Assembly: GCF_004011695.2 (NCBI RefSeq)
Contig: NC_082423.1
Coordinates: 620,001 to 684,000 of the forward strand
Reading direction: 5' to 3'
Source: Ascochyta rabiei
Lineage: Eukaryota > Ascomycota > Dothideomycetes > Pleosporales > Didymellaceae
Length of the DNA stretch: 64,000 bases
A program made the position numbers and the translations under genes. Shown here one piece after another: positions 1 through 9,924 of the stretch. The first letter of the stretch is position 1, and every line of letters begins with the position of its first letter. The notes beneath the pieces were generated by a model. That model made no database searches. It was given only the letters and a program-made list of their open reading frames with translations, and was not told the DNA's origin.

Positions 1-374
1 ACCTCCCTGAGCTCAATCACACAGCGCAAAAGGCTTGTAGCTGCCAAAGATCCTCAGAAACAGCATTGGGTACTCTATCGTGGAACTCTCGGGAGACCAC
101 TGTATCTCCGATGAATGAATGAAGACGCGCTGGCAGGGAACGCCTGTGCTCACAACTTTGATGGCCCCATTTCAACGTTGTGTCCTGGACGAGGCGATTC
201 GTTCCTCTTGTGCAAGACGCACACTCAAGATTTCCTTGTCGACGATGCACATCAACAGCAATATGAATGGAGTCCAGCAGATAATGGCATAAGGAGAGGC
301 TGCACTTGCCCATGGAACGCCCAGCACGCATATACGCCCAAGATCACAGCGCTATCCGGGTAAGCAATTGCAGT
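1..374. other. Unassigned flank downstream of TEN1
   Basis: Normal-composition sequence at the window edge. Short open frames exist on both strands, but none resembles a protein family I recognise. It probably holds the 3' untranslated region of the minus-strand TEN1 gene and an intergenic stretch. Confidence 0.4.
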
Positions 375-789
375 TCATCCAGCTGCTTTCTTGGCCTCGA
401 CAGCTTTCTCGTATGCGCTCAAATCGACATTTCCGGCGTCCCAGACAGCGATGGCTTGCACAAAAATACCCTTCTCTTTGCGCCGTTCAACGTAACCAAT
501 CACGTTGATCCACGCGCCAACGTTCATTTCATGGCTCTTGATGCGCTCTAATACATGGACCACGTCGACATTTGCAACTGCAGCGGTACTCGCAGCGGGG
601 TAGTTGTGCTTCAGTCGAAGGGTTGCTGCCTGGACCACATACTCGTCGACACTGCTTTGATCAGCCTCAGCTCTTCGAATCAGCGTCGAGAGCGGTACAG
701 TACCAGCCCAGGAAACGGACCTTCGTCCCTTGTGCAGTCGTCTTTAGATCGGTCAGCAAGACGAGGTCCGATGCAACAGGACCAAACAT
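375..789 (-). CDS. ten1: CST telomere-capping complex subunit Ten1
   Basis: Ten1 is the small OB-fold subunit of the Cdc13/CTC1-Stn1-Ten1 complex, which binds the telomeric single-stranded overhang and supports C-strand fill-in in the nucleus. I read two exons on the minus strand: 789-704 and 651-375, split by a 52-nt GT-AG intron (703-652). The join is in frame (TG|T, Cys) and gives 120 residues, the usual size of fungal Ten1. Exon 1 reads LVLLTDL...GTKVRFLGC and exon 2 continues DEYVVQAATLRLKHNYP, then VDVVHVLERIKS, VGAWINVIGYV and the C-terminal AVWDAGNVDLSAYEKA. The KVRFLGCV, VDV-VL and GxW-NVIGYV blocks are the family hallmarks. The ATG at 789 is the first in this frame, just before the conserved N-terminus. 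The gene is divergent from SNF7. Family assignment is recognition from memory; the exon structure is read from sequence. Confidence 0.85.
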
Positions 790-1173
790 GTCATCTGATG
801 TGGTTGGTGCTCATGAGCTGGACGAGATAAAACCATGGTCACAGGAGCCGAGGCCAAGGCGCACGTGCACACCACTAGCGCAACGTCATAGCACTTGATT
901 GATTCATGCGCATGCCCGATACCGACACTTCCAACACCAGGCACCAACAATACACACTACAAACCCGCCGCGCACTCCACCAGCTCTCTCTACGCCCTAC
1001 CTCGGACGCGCTCGCGACTTCTCCGCTCGTCTTCCAAAAGGTGAGTACCTCGACGCTATCCGTTGCCCCGCCATACTCCCGCCCGATAACCCACTTCGGC
1101 CTCCACCGCGCCGCATATTACCCACCTACTATGCTCGTATGCTGACCCAAATCCTCCAGAATTCACTATCATC
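790..1173. promoter_or_regulatory. Divergent promoter region and SNF7 5' leader intron
   Basis: This is the shared upstream region of TEN1 (leftward) and SNF7 (rightward). A likely 5'-untranslated intron of SNF7 runs 1041-1159: it opens with GTGAGT and ends CTCCAG, 14 bases before the SNF7 ATG. Pyrimidine-rich runs lie around 950-1020. I see no convincing TATA box. Confidence 0.45.
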
Positions 1174-2002
1174 ATGTCAGGCTGGGGCCTAGGCTGGTTC
1201 GGTGGCGGCCAGGCGAAGAAGGAGGCGCCCAAGAAGGCTATCCTGCAACTACGCGGTCAGCTTGAAATGCTGAACAAGCGCGAGAAACACCTGCAGAACC
1301 AGATGGAAGAACAAGACACACTGGCACGGAAACACGTCTCCTCAAACAAAGCTGGTACTTGACCGCTCTCGCGACACCTTTATATCGACGCATATTGACA
1401 TGTGAATAGCGGCAAAGGCGGCCCTACGGCGAAAGAAGCAGTTCGAGCACTCCCTCGAACAGACCTCTTCACAAATCATGACTTTGGAGCGCGAAATATA
1501 TTCCATCGAGACAGCAAATATCAACAAGGAGACACTGGATGCAATGAAGAACGCCGGCACAGCCATGAAGCAGATACACGCCGGCCTGACAATCGACAAG
1601 GTGGACGATGTCATGTACGTCCTATTCTCGCTCTCCTTTTTTGGGCTCCATGCTCCTGCACTTCTCTGCTATCAAGCCTCAGTGTGAGCAAATGCTAATA
1701 TCCACCCCAGGGAAGACCTCCGCGAACAACACGCCATTGGCGAAGAAATCAGCGAAGCAATCACATCTGGCGTAACAAGCGGCGGCATCGACGAAGATGA
1801 GCTGGATGAAGAGCTCGCGGAGCTGCAGCAAGAGAAGCTCGATGAGGACATGTTGAAGACGGGCAACGTGCCTGTAGGAGACAAGGTTGCAGTGGGAAGA
1901 CTGCCTGCCGCGCCGGCGACAGAAGTCAGGGGCAAGCAGCGAGTGGAAGAGGACGACGAGGAGGAGGAGCTGAGGAAGCTGCAGGCCGAGATGGCTATGT
2001 GA
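1174..2002 (+). CDS. snf7: ESCRT-III subunit Snf7/Vps32 (CHMP4-like)
   Basis: Snf7/Vps32 is the main polymer-forming ESCRT-III subunit. It assembles on endosomes to drive multivesicular-body budding and also takes part in pH signalling in fungi. Three exons are readable: 1174-1354, 1410-1614 and 1711-2002, with GT-AG introns 1355-1409 (55 nt) and 1615-1710 (96 nt). Both joins are in frame and give 225 residues, the normal family length. The N-terminus MSGWGLGWFGGG is followed by the basic helix AILQLRGQLEMLNKREKHL, then AAKAALRRKKQFEHSLEQ, the helix TLEREIYSIETANINKETLDAM, and an acidic C-terminus (ELDEELAELQQEKLDED, EEDDEEEELRKLQAEMAM). The C-terminal ELRKLQAEMA resembles a MIT-interacting motif that binds Vps4. 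The start is the ATG right before the conserved N-terminus. It is divergent from TEN1 and tail-to-tail with the forkhead gene. Confidence 0.93.
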
Positions 2003-2830
2003 GCGTGCACAATCACACGAAACGACTTCAGGACGTACACTTACAACACGGCGCTCTTACGAGAGATGATGGCTTGATACCGGCTCGAGACTTTGGGAAA
2101 TAGAGACGGCCTGTTTTGGCAGGCGGAGGACATGCATGGCGTACGGCGATTGCACGGGACCTGGGACGCGCACATTCTTGCTCTTTTCCTATCTACCACC
2201 CACAGCGTCCAAGCCTTGGATTCCCTAAACCTTCGCCGCCGTTGTAGGTGCGAGGCGCCATTTACTTGGACGCGAGCTGCGGATCGACATACCTTTCAAA
2301 CTCAGATATTTCAAAGTCCATACTCGAGACTTGAATTATCCCCTCCCGTTTCGAGGATTGCTGTATGCAATCGTTGGGTGTCAATCAGGCAGCAAGTATT
2401 CACGCACCTTGGCGGCTTCGCTAAACTTCGCAAAGGGGCGTGGTTCATGTAGATATTCCATTTAATAGATAGAACACTTGAATCAAATTACACCCTGGAG
2501 ACGGATCCATCGCTGCCCGTGACTCCGCTCGAGACATCATCATGCGTGTCTGGGTGCATCGATGCGCTTAAACTCACTTTTGAAAGCCTAGACCAAGGCA
2601 CCGCCGGGTATCAATATCGCAGATCGGGATAATGTGGGCTGCCTGAACGCCTGAAGCTATGACCATGTTCGTGTCGTGACGCTGAGAAATCGAATTCATC
2701 AAAAGGAAATGCGTGTACAATATGTACGAAGAAGAGAACTTGCTGAGCTACGTCTTCATGGTTTGAGACTGTTGATTTGAACCCGAGCCCGAGCCTGAGC
2801 CCACCAAACAGCCACCTCAAGATCAGAGAG
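2003..2830. other. Convergent intergenic region between SNF7 and the forkhead gene
   Basis: This holds the 3' ends of two convergent genes. The longest open frame here (2093-2452, plus) has no recognisable features and no flanking splice context, so I do not call it. Confidence 0.5.
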
Positions 2831-5800
2831 CTACTCTATCTTGGTAGGTACGTCATCGTCTTCAAGCTTAGTATCCTCTTCCTTGACAGCCAGATCAGCG
2901 GCGTTGTTCTCAGTCATCGAGCGCTTGATCAGCGGCGTCCCGTTCTGTACTGCTGGCGAACCTGGTACGGGCGTAAGCGGCTCTACGCTAGGGCGATGCG
3001 AAGGAGGCAACGATGGAGAAGGGCCTGGCGGCGCAGGAGCAGATGCTGCGGTCATATTGGGCATGAATTTATGTGGCTCGCTTGTTGCGGGGATAGGCGT
3101 TGCCGGAGCATTCACTGTCGGCGCAGATGTTGCAGAAGAAGATGCGGGCGCATGGGGGACTTGCTGAGGTGTCTGTTGGGTCTGTATGCTCGGAGGCACG
3201 CTTGGCATTGTCCCGGCGGCGCCACCTGCTGCGATAGCGGCTGCAGTACCTGCGGCTGCAGTGCTAGTAACGGGATCTTGAGTTACCGTACTGTCCTGCT
3301 GGGCAACAATAGGTTTTGCTCGATAGACTGTCAAATTGGGAACGTTCGTGATAGCTGTCAGTAGTTGCTGCTCAGACTCAGTGAGGCTTGCTTGAGGTAT
3401 ACTGGTGTCTACGAAAGCTCTGATTGCATTATCGACTTTCTTGTCTTCACCGGGCTGCGTCCTTTTGTCGAGATATACCCTTCTGAATGCTTCCAGGTTA
3501 CGGATCAAATCGTGATTGGTGTTGGCGGGATAACGACTTATAATCTGAGGAGTCAGAACGATAGTCGAAAGCGCGGGATTGGCCGGAGGCGCTTGACTCG
3601 GATAAACCTGTGGAGGCGGTTGAGACTGCTGTGGCGCCGGACTTTGTGGCGGAGGACCCGGATGACCAGACTGTGAATAACTCTGGTGAGAGTATGGAGC
3701 ATACGGACGGCCTGGTGCAGCACCATAGGGACTCGCACCCGTAGCAGCGTACGGACCACCGTAGGGACTTGCTGATGAATGTCCGTTGTGTGATGGTGGC
3801 GCACTCGTTGGGTAGAGTACGCCATACTGTCCACTTGATCCGGCGGCTGCGGAGCTGATTGGCGGTGTTCCATGAGGAGGTTGGGGGTAAGGGCGAGGAG
3901 GGGCTGGTGCAGGAGGGCTCCCAGCTGTGTTACCACCAGCCCAAGGTGAAGCATAAGGCGAAGGTGGAGGAGCGCCCTGTGGTGTAGCAGGTGTTGCGAC
4001 GTTTGCATCTCGAGCCATACTTGGAGGTAAACGAGGGGCGGAAGCCATCATGCTTGGCGGAAGTCTTGGAGGCGCGGGTGGCATACCAGGTGGAGGCATG
4101 CCTGGGTGATATGGGTAACCGGGTTGATGAGGATATTGAGGGTATCCGTTCGGTGGCGGGTAGTATTGTGGTCGCTGAGCATGATTGACCGGCGGACTCA
4201 CTTGCCTCTTCCTGCGCTCCTTCTCGATGGACACCTCAGGATTAATACGCCAGTTGAAACCTTTGCCTTCTTTGTCTCCCTTGACAAAAGCATCGTGTTG
4301 ACCGAGGTTGTGTCTGACGCTCGACTGCCAACCACTTGTAGTGGTCTTGAACTTGTACCAAGGGTATTTCTTCTCGATGTAGTTGTAGATCTGCTGAAGG
4401 TTCATCTGACCATTGCAGGAGGAAGATATAGCCTCGTGAATGAGTACCACATAGTTTGCCGAAGGGCGCTGCAGCTGCTCTTCGCTGTAGTCCTCGATGC
4501 GCATCTCCGGAGATGGAGTGCGCGGCGGTTTGATTGGCTGCTTCTGCTTTCCCTTGTCGCCCATCATCATGCCGTCGCCCTTCTCGGTCGATTCCAAGAT
4601 GTCGTCACCGTCCCCGTCGCCCGCATTTGAATCCTTTCGTTTCGTGATCTTGGGCTTGACAGATGGGGCGGGTATGTCAGCGGGATCAATACCAGCAGCT
4701 TTGGCTCTCTCAATCTCCTTGGCCTGCTTGATAAGCTGCGAGCGTTGTCGCTTGGACATGATACCGTCTTTTGGCGGCCGGCCAGGACCTTTTCGTTTCT
4801 CCACTACGTGACCAACAAGGCTCGCAGGGAGGTTGTGTTGACGAGCCAATTCTTCTGTAATGAGACCTTCAATCTCGCCACCGGCTTCGATTTCAGCGTC
4901 GAGGGGCTTACGCAGGAGAGGTGGACTGTCCGTAGGGACCGACTTGACTGGCTCAGGCTTGTCCTTGACAGGCGTCTCCTTTGTGACTGCATCAGGAGTC
5001 CCCTCGTCAGGTATGGGTGTCTTTGACGGAGTCTTTGCAGGAGCTTTGCCCTTGTCCTTGAGTTCTTTGGGCTCTTTGGCCTCTTTTGGCTCCTTGACCT
5101 CTTTGGGTATCTCGACTTCCTTCTCCTTGGCTTCTTTGATCTCCTTGACTTGCTTGATTTGTTTGATCTCTTTTGTTGCCTTGGGCTCTTTAGTAGGCGA
5201 TGCTCTGACTGGCTGCTCTGGCGGGGCCCTGATCTTCTTGGCCTTCTTGATGGGCGACTCGTCTGGGTTGTAGTCGCGCTCTTCGCGTTCTCTGTGCTTT
5301 CTCTTCTTCAACAAAGCCTTCTCCCTCTCCCTCTCCTTCTTCGACTTCTTTGGAAGTGGTGAACGCTCGCGCGGACGCGGAGCCTTGAGCTTGAGTTTGA
5401 TCTTTGGTTTTGGCGCAGGCTCTTTGTACTCATCCACGCCGTCATCGTGTCCGTCATCTTCAGACTCCAGCTCGCTATCAACGGGGTGGTAGTAGACCTG
5501 ACGAGGGTTGATGCTCATCTGGCCCTCACTATCGGAACTCATCTCCTCGTCGCTCTCCATTTCGCCATGGCCGTTCTCAAAAGAGAAGCTCATGGGTCGA
5601 GAACCAGATTCCTGTCGCTGGCGCTGCTGTTCAGTGAGAGCGACGTCAGGAAGGTAGAATTGCATGTTCACAGCGCCGATGGACAGGTTGTCGCCATGCT
5701 CAAGGGTGACGATTGCGCCTTGTGGACAGAATTGGCCCTCATGGTGCAATCCGTTGTTACCGAGTACCTCGATGCAGAAAGCGCCTTCTTCAAAATTGTA

Positions 5801-7546
5801 GAAAATCCTGGCGTGACGACGTGAGATGCCCTTGGGCCCCTGGTTGCCGGTCTTAGCGGTGATGTGCTCGGGGTGTATAGGGACAAGGGGGCAGTCAGTT
5901 GGGTCCTCGGGGATGTGGCCATCGAACTGTTCAGGTCGTTCGGGGAAGGCCTGCATGATGACATCCTGCGGTGCACGCTCGGCAGGCTTCTCCTCAATCG
6001 CCTCGCCGTTCTGGTGGGAGCCGGAGCTGGCTGACTGCGAAGGGTGGCGGCGCTGCTGGTACTCGAGAGGCATCGACTCTATGCGTGCGCTGACGATGCC
6101 GCCCTTCTCACTGATGACGCTGGGGGCACCGCGGCGGCCACGCTTGCGCTTCTTGCCGTGCAGCAGCTCGTTCGCGGCGGCGACATGGCCCTGCTCCTTT
6201 AGCAGGTCAACCTTGGCGAGGCGGCGCATGTCTCTGCGTGCGAGGGCGAGGTTGCGGCCCAGGATGATCTGGTAGGTGTGCATGTAGTAGGAGCCGTCGT
6301 CGAAGCGTAGGCGGGCAAAGGCGTTGACGCGTTCCTCGCTGGCGACGTCGTGCTCGGCAAAGTCCATGGGCATGAGGTCGGGTAGCATGGGGAGGCCGTT
6401 GACGGGCATGTTCATGTTCATGTTTGTGTCCATGGGCATGTTTGTGTTTGTGTTTGTGCTCGTGTTTGTGTTTGTGTTTGTGCTCGTGTTTGTGTTTGTG
6501 TTTGTGCTCGTGTTTGTGTTCATGTTCGAGGTCATGTTCGAGGTCATGTTCGAGGTCATGTTCGAGGTCATGTTCGAGGTCATGTTCGAGGTCATGTTCG
6601 AGTTCATGTTGGAGTTCATGTTCGAGTTCATGTCCGAGTTCATGTTCGTGTTCATGTTCATGTTCATGGGCATGTTCATGTTCATGTTCATGTTCATGTT
6701 CACGTCCATATCCATGGCGAGGCCCATGTCCAAGGGTTGGGCGAGCGAAATGGGCGCATCCAGGGCGGGCAGGCCATTTGCTGCGGGGTCGTCGAGGGTC
6801 ACGTCTGGGGCTGGCAGCGCGCCCTTGCCAGCGGTGAAGCCGGGAAGGGCAGGCGGTGTTGCAGCGGCAGGCGCATTGGGGCTCGCTGGCTGGGCTGGGG
6901 CGGCGCCTTCTTCCATGGCGGCAGCAGCGGGTGTAGCGGGCGAGAGAGGGCCGTCGCTGGGAGCATGTTGGGGGCGGGCATGGTCGAGGGGCGAGGGCTG
7001 GGGTGCGCCGGGTGCTACGAGCATGTTGGCGCCTCCATCTTCGTGGCCAAGGCAGTGGATGTCGAACGAGTTGAGGTCTGCGCGGCACGTTAGTCGTGGC
7101 TTCGGCGGCCCACCCGGCACTTCGGCGTCGCGGAAGGCGCGCCCGGCGCGTCGCGCACACTTACCACACACGGTGCAGGGTTGCGCGCTGTCGAGGCTGT
7201 CGAGGCTGTCGAGGCCGTCTGCAGAGTCCAGCACGGCGTGCAGAGCGTCGGAGAAGGAGTCGGAGAAGGAGTCGGTCGACGGGTCGGTAGACGCGGTGAG
7301 GTCGATCAGCTGGTCCTCGTCTGCGCCCGGCTCGTGAGAGCCTTGCACGACCAGAGACGCTAGCTGCTGATTGGCAACGCGCAAAGCCAGGCCGTCGCTA
7401 GCTTGGCTGCGCGCCTCACCAGCCGCATCGCCAGCATCTTCCCAAAGCTCTGCCCAACAAGAGCGCGGCGAATCAGCTGCAGCAGGTAAACCGTGTAGGT
7501 TGGCAGGCTCAGGGCGGAATTCGTCTCGCGCACTCGTCGTCGCCAT
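2831..7546 (-). CDS. fhl1: FHA and forkhead domain transcription factor, Fhl1-like
   Basis: A nuclear transcription factor pairing a phosphothreonine-binding FHA domain with a forkhead DNA-binding domain. The start is the ATG at 7546 (MATTSARDEF); the frame is open further upstream but not from an ATG I favour. An intron at 7164-7078 (87 nt; GTAAGT, internal ACTAAC, GCAG) is in frame and stop-free; removing it gives 1542 residues. FHA (about residues 384-602) begins FARLRFDDGSYYMHTYQIILGRN, is split by a long basic insert, and resumes CPLVPIHP, GISRRHARIFYNF, EVLGNNG, SIGAVNMQFYLPD. This split pattern is what I recall of filamentous-fungal Fhl1, a regulator of ribosomal-protein genes. Forkhead (about 998-1087) has RPSANYVVLIHEAI and WQSSVRHNLGQHDAFVK. 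A Lys/Glu-rich stretch lies between them, and a Pro/Gly/Tyr-rich region follows. Fkh2-type is the alternative. Confidence 0.85.
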   Translation of the reverse strand: MATTSARDEFRPEPANLHGLPAAADSPRSCWAELWEDAGDAAGEARSQASDGLALRVANQQLASLVVQGSHEPGADEDQLIDLTASTDPSTDSFSDSFSDALHAVLDSADGLDSLDSLDSAQPCTVCGKCARRAGRAFRDAEVPGGPPKPRLTCRADLNSFDIHCLGHEDGGANMLVAPGAPQPSPLDHARPQHAPSDGPLSPATPAAAAMEEGAAPAQPASPNAPAAATPPALPGFTAGKGALPAPDVTLDDPAANGLPALDAPISLAQPLDMGLAMDMDVNMNMNMNMNMPMNMNMNTNMNSDMNSNMNSNMNSNMTSNMTSNMTSNMTSNMTSNMTSNMNTNTSTNTNTNTSTNTNTNTSTNTNTNMPMDTNMNMNMPVNGLPMLPDLMPMDFAEHDVASEERVNAFARLRFDDGSYYMHTYQIILGRNLALARRDMRRLAKVDLLKEQGHVAAANELLHGKKRKRGRRGAPSVISEKGGIVSARIESMPLEYQQRRHPSQSASSGSHQNGEAIEEKPAERAPQDVIMQAFPERPEQFDGHIPEDPTDCPLVPIHPEHITAKTGNQGPKGISRRHARIFYNFEEGAFCIEVLGNNGLHHEGQFCPQGAIVTLEHGDNLSIGAVNMQFYLPDVALTEQQRQRQESGSRPMSFSFENGHGEMESDEEMSSDSEGQMSINPRQVYYHPVDSELESEDDGHDDGVDEYKEPAPKPKIKLKLKAPRPRERSPLPKKSKKEREREKALLKKRKHREREERDYNPDESPIKKAKKIRAPPEQPVRASPTKEPKATKEIKQIKQVKEIKEAKEKEVEIPKEVKEPKEAKEPKELKDKGKAPAKTPSKTPIPDEGTPDAVTKETPVKDKPEPVKSVPTDSPPLLRKPLDAEIEAGGEIEGLITEELARQHNLPASLVGHVVEKRKGPGRPPKDGIMSKRQRSQLIKQAKEIERAKAAGIDPADIPAPSVKPKITKRKDSNAGDGDGDDILESTEKGDGMMMGDKGKQKQPIKPPRTPSPEMRIEDYSEEQLQRPSANYVVLIHEAISSSCNGQMNLQQIYNYIEKKYPWYKFKTTTSGWQSSVRHNLGQHDAFVKGDKEGKGFNWRINPEVSIEKERRKRQVSPPVNHAQRPQYYPPPNGYPQYPHQPGYPYHPGMPPPGMPPAPPRLPPSMMASAPRLPPSMARDANVATPATPQGAPPPSPYASPWAGGNTAGSPPAPAPPRPYPQPPHGTPPISSAAAGSSGQYGVLYPTSAPPSHNGHSSASPYGGPYAATGASPYGAAPGRPYAPYSHQSYSQSGHPGPPPQSPAPQQSQPPPQVYPSQAPPANPALSTIVLTPQIISRYPANTNHDLIRNLEAFRRVYLDKRTQPGEDKKVDNAIRAFVDTSIPQASLTESEQQLLTAITNVPNLTVYRAKPIVAQQDSTVTQDPVTSTAAAGTAAAIAAGGAAGTMPSVPPSIQTQQTPQQVPHAPASSSATSAPTVNAPATPIPATSEPHKFMPNMTAASAPAPPGPSPSLPPSHRPSVEPLTPVPGSPAVQNGTPLIKRSMTENNAADLAVKEEDTKLEDDDVPTKIE
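6405..6712. repeat. In-frame tandem repeat in the forkhead gene (Asn/Met/Thr/Ser tract)
   Basis: Two adjoining tandem arrays lie inside the FHA-forkhead coding sequence. One has a 24-nt unit encoding STNTNTNT, repeated about three times. The other has a 12-nt unit encoding NMTS or NMNS, repeated about nine times. Imperfect NM/DM dipeptides flank them. All periods are multiples of three, so length changes would keep the frame. The tract covers about residues 247-353, upstream of the FHA domain. The period also keeps other frames open on both strands, which creates long false ORFs. Confidence 0.9.
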
Positions 7547-7825
7547 CTCTGCGGCTTGAAGTCTCCGTCGTGGTAAGTGAATGGGTGCGAGAGTTGGCAG
7601 TAGAGGCTGTCGCAGCGAATAATCAGACTTGAAAGCGCGCGCGCTCGAGAAAAGAACGTCAAGAAACACCTGGGTCTGATTGAGTGTCTGCCCTGCACCC
7701 TTGCTGTCCACTCCACGGTTCTGAGTACGAGAGTGACCAACCACCCAGGACGGCCTTCCCAACTTTCATCGACCAATCCACGACCTACCAATCAGACGCA
7801 GCCCATCTGCAAACCCGCCCTCCCA
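7547..7825. promoter_or_regulatory. Bidirectional promoter between the forkhead and oxygenase genes
   Basis: This 279-bp gap separates the divergent start codons of the forkhead gene (7546, minus) and the 2OG oxygenase gene (7826, plus), so it must hold both promoters and both leaders. No TATA-like element stands out. Confidence 0.5.
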
Positions 7826-8683
7826 ATGGCCTCCAAGAAGACCGCAAAAGCTGGCCCTGCATCAAGAGCCTTGTTGCCTCAGCGGCCAACGCAGCAACCA
7901 CCGAACTGGCCTGCATTTACTCCACTCATACCAGAGTCAGACCTCTCGCTGCAAGAGTCACTCCCCGGGCAGATCGTCACCATACCCAACTTCTTCACCG
8001 CCACACTCTGCAAAACCTACGTCTCATTCCTCTCCTCGCTCCCCTTGACTACGACACCTGGCAAGCCCAAGAAAGGGGACGCAGTGCGCGTCAACGATCG
8101 TTACCAGATCGATGACCCCGCTTTCGCTGAGAGACTGTGGAGTGGGACCTCCTTGAGGAACTTGGTTACTGGACTTGCAAACAACGACGGCCTTGGTCTG
8201 ACTGAAGCTCAGCGGAACGAGCTGTGGGGCGGCAAGGTCATTGGACTCAATCCTAACATCCGCATTTATCGATACTCCAAGGGGCAGTTCTTCGACCAGC
8301 ATTGTACGATGTTCCGTCTCTCTCTGAGAAACAAAGCGAGGTCTGTCTTCACAGAGCCTTACAATACTGACTAGAGATCAGACGATGACTCCAACAATGT
8401 GACTGTACCAGGCTCGCCACCAGCTCCTGGACGTACCACCTGGACCCTCCTTCTCTATCTTACGTCTCCGGCCACAGGATGCATTGGCGGCGAGACTGTC
8501 TTCTATCCCGACCCTCCAAAGAAGAAGAGTAGGGAGCCGCTACCGGAGCCCTTCGTTGTCGGGCTCGAGGTTGGCCTGGCGCTGCTGCATAAGCATGGAG
8601 CAGACTGCATGCTTCATGAGGGCCGCGAAGTCCTACAGGGCGAGAAATGGGTCATTCGAAGTGACCTGTGTGTGAAGCGCTGA
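7826..8683 (+). CDS. Prolyl 4-hydroxylase-like 2-oxoglutarate/Fe(II) dioxygenase
   Basis: An iron- and 2-oxoglutarate-dependent oxygenase of the prolyl-4-hydroxylase alpha-subunit type; the substrate is unknown. Two exons, 7826-8303 and 8382-8683, flank a 78-nt GT-AG intron (8304-8381). The join is CAT T|AC, giving 259 residues. The iron triad is visible: the HxD pair at His159-Asp161 (FFDQHYDDS, created across the splice junction) and His238 (MLHEG). Lys248, exactly ten residues after His238, is the position that binds the 2-oxoglutarate carboxylate in prolyl hydroxylases; Arg252 is a second candidate. GLNPNIRIYRYSKGQFF and GGETVFYP are also typical. The start is the ATG of MASKK; the frame is open upstream without an ATG. 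There is no signal peptide or membrane segment, so a cytosolic or nuclear protein is likely. Family assignment is strong, the specific role unknown. Confidence 0.88.
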
Positions 8684-9924
8684 ACTTTGCACAGGTCTCG
8701 CCATCAAATTTGTCTGTGGCGACAATCAGAACTGGGCACATTCGACTTCAGTGCCCACAGCTGTGAAAACGGCTAGCGCTTTTTTAGCGCCATCTCAGTG
8801 AAGCGCCGCTCGACTCTGCAGCATGGCTCGGTCTCGGTCTCACCCCTCAACCTCGTGCAATTTGTACTCAATTGCATAGATTCCAGGAAAAACCCTCATT
8901 TGTATTGCTGGACGCTTTGTCCGTTGTTGTACCTTTCGCGGTACTCTTCGCCGAAAGTGGATGGCTCGCTGAGAGGACTTACTTCGACTGTGGATGGTTT
9001 GTTGACTTCGCACAGCACAACCGTGAACATGCGAGAACGAGTATACATTCCACAGCTTGCGCCCTTGTTTGGTATGAGGTTGCAAGTGTCACTTTGTCAG
9101 GGCATGCGCTACCAGAATATGGCTTCACTATATTGGGTGTTGAACCTAGGTAGACCAAATGCACGCGTCCACACACACACACCAGCGACCCCCTTCAAAA
9201 TGGTCTGGCTCTCCTACTTGGTCTTCTTACTAGGACATCTCAGCTCAGACACTACCTCTATTAAAAGTAGAGCCCAAGAGGCACTGCCTACTCGGAGTCA
9301 GAGGCTCACGCGAAAAACCAGCCTCAGCTATCAACGCCACTGTCGCTGCAATCACACCACTGCCACTTAAACCACTGCATGCCTACCTCCAGTACTTGCT
9401 TTCCCGCGTGTACACGACGGCATATCGGTCCAGCCCTAATCAATCTAGAAAGATCGCACTGTGCTCAGCGAAGCAAGAAGTGCTACCCGAGCGAGCAGGA
9501 CGTTCTGGAGAGCATCAGCCATCACTCTCATAACAATGACGTTCAGCTTGGGTTTCACGCCGTGCTCGCTTGTTGCGGAAGGTGCCTCTCACGCTTGGCG
9601 GTTCATCACCTGTTTCATCACAACAGACTAACGCTTGTTGGCTAGACTACATGTGCGATGCTTCGAACATCGTCTCAGGACCCATGTCTCGCACCTAGAA
9701 AAGTCTTTTGTTTCTCAAAGAGAAGGCGAACTGCGCTGCCGACTCGTGAGCGGCAGGCGATGTCAAACATGTCCGGTCGCAACACATCCAGGTGGGCCGA
9801 TCCACATGCCAGCGAGTACATACTTTCGCTGGCGCCCTGTTGCCTCTGGCTCTCCAGCTGTGCTCATATCTTCTTCCCTCTACATCTTTGTCTCGGCCTG
9901 GCGTCATAGACCTAATCACACATC
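8684..9924. other. Intergenic region between the oxygenase and UstYa-family genes
   Basis: About 1.2 kb with no supported gene. Open frames (for example 8798-9370, plus) lack recognisable domains. A short CA-dinucleotide run occurs at about 9170-9182. The final part is presumably the promoter of the UstYa-family gene. Confidence 0.5.

Noticed and set aside
6324..7337. Long plus-strand frame (337 codons, Phe/Met/Val repeats) opposite the forkhead gene, and a His/Glu-repeat frame at 6207-7160 minus.
   Set aside because: Both are side effects of the 12/24-nt repeats, whose period keeps other frames open. The forkhead frame has domains and a coherent intron; these have none.
8798..9370. 190-codon plus-strand frame downstream of the oxygenase gene.
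   Set aside because: No recognisable domain, no splice context, and ordinary chance length for this composition.
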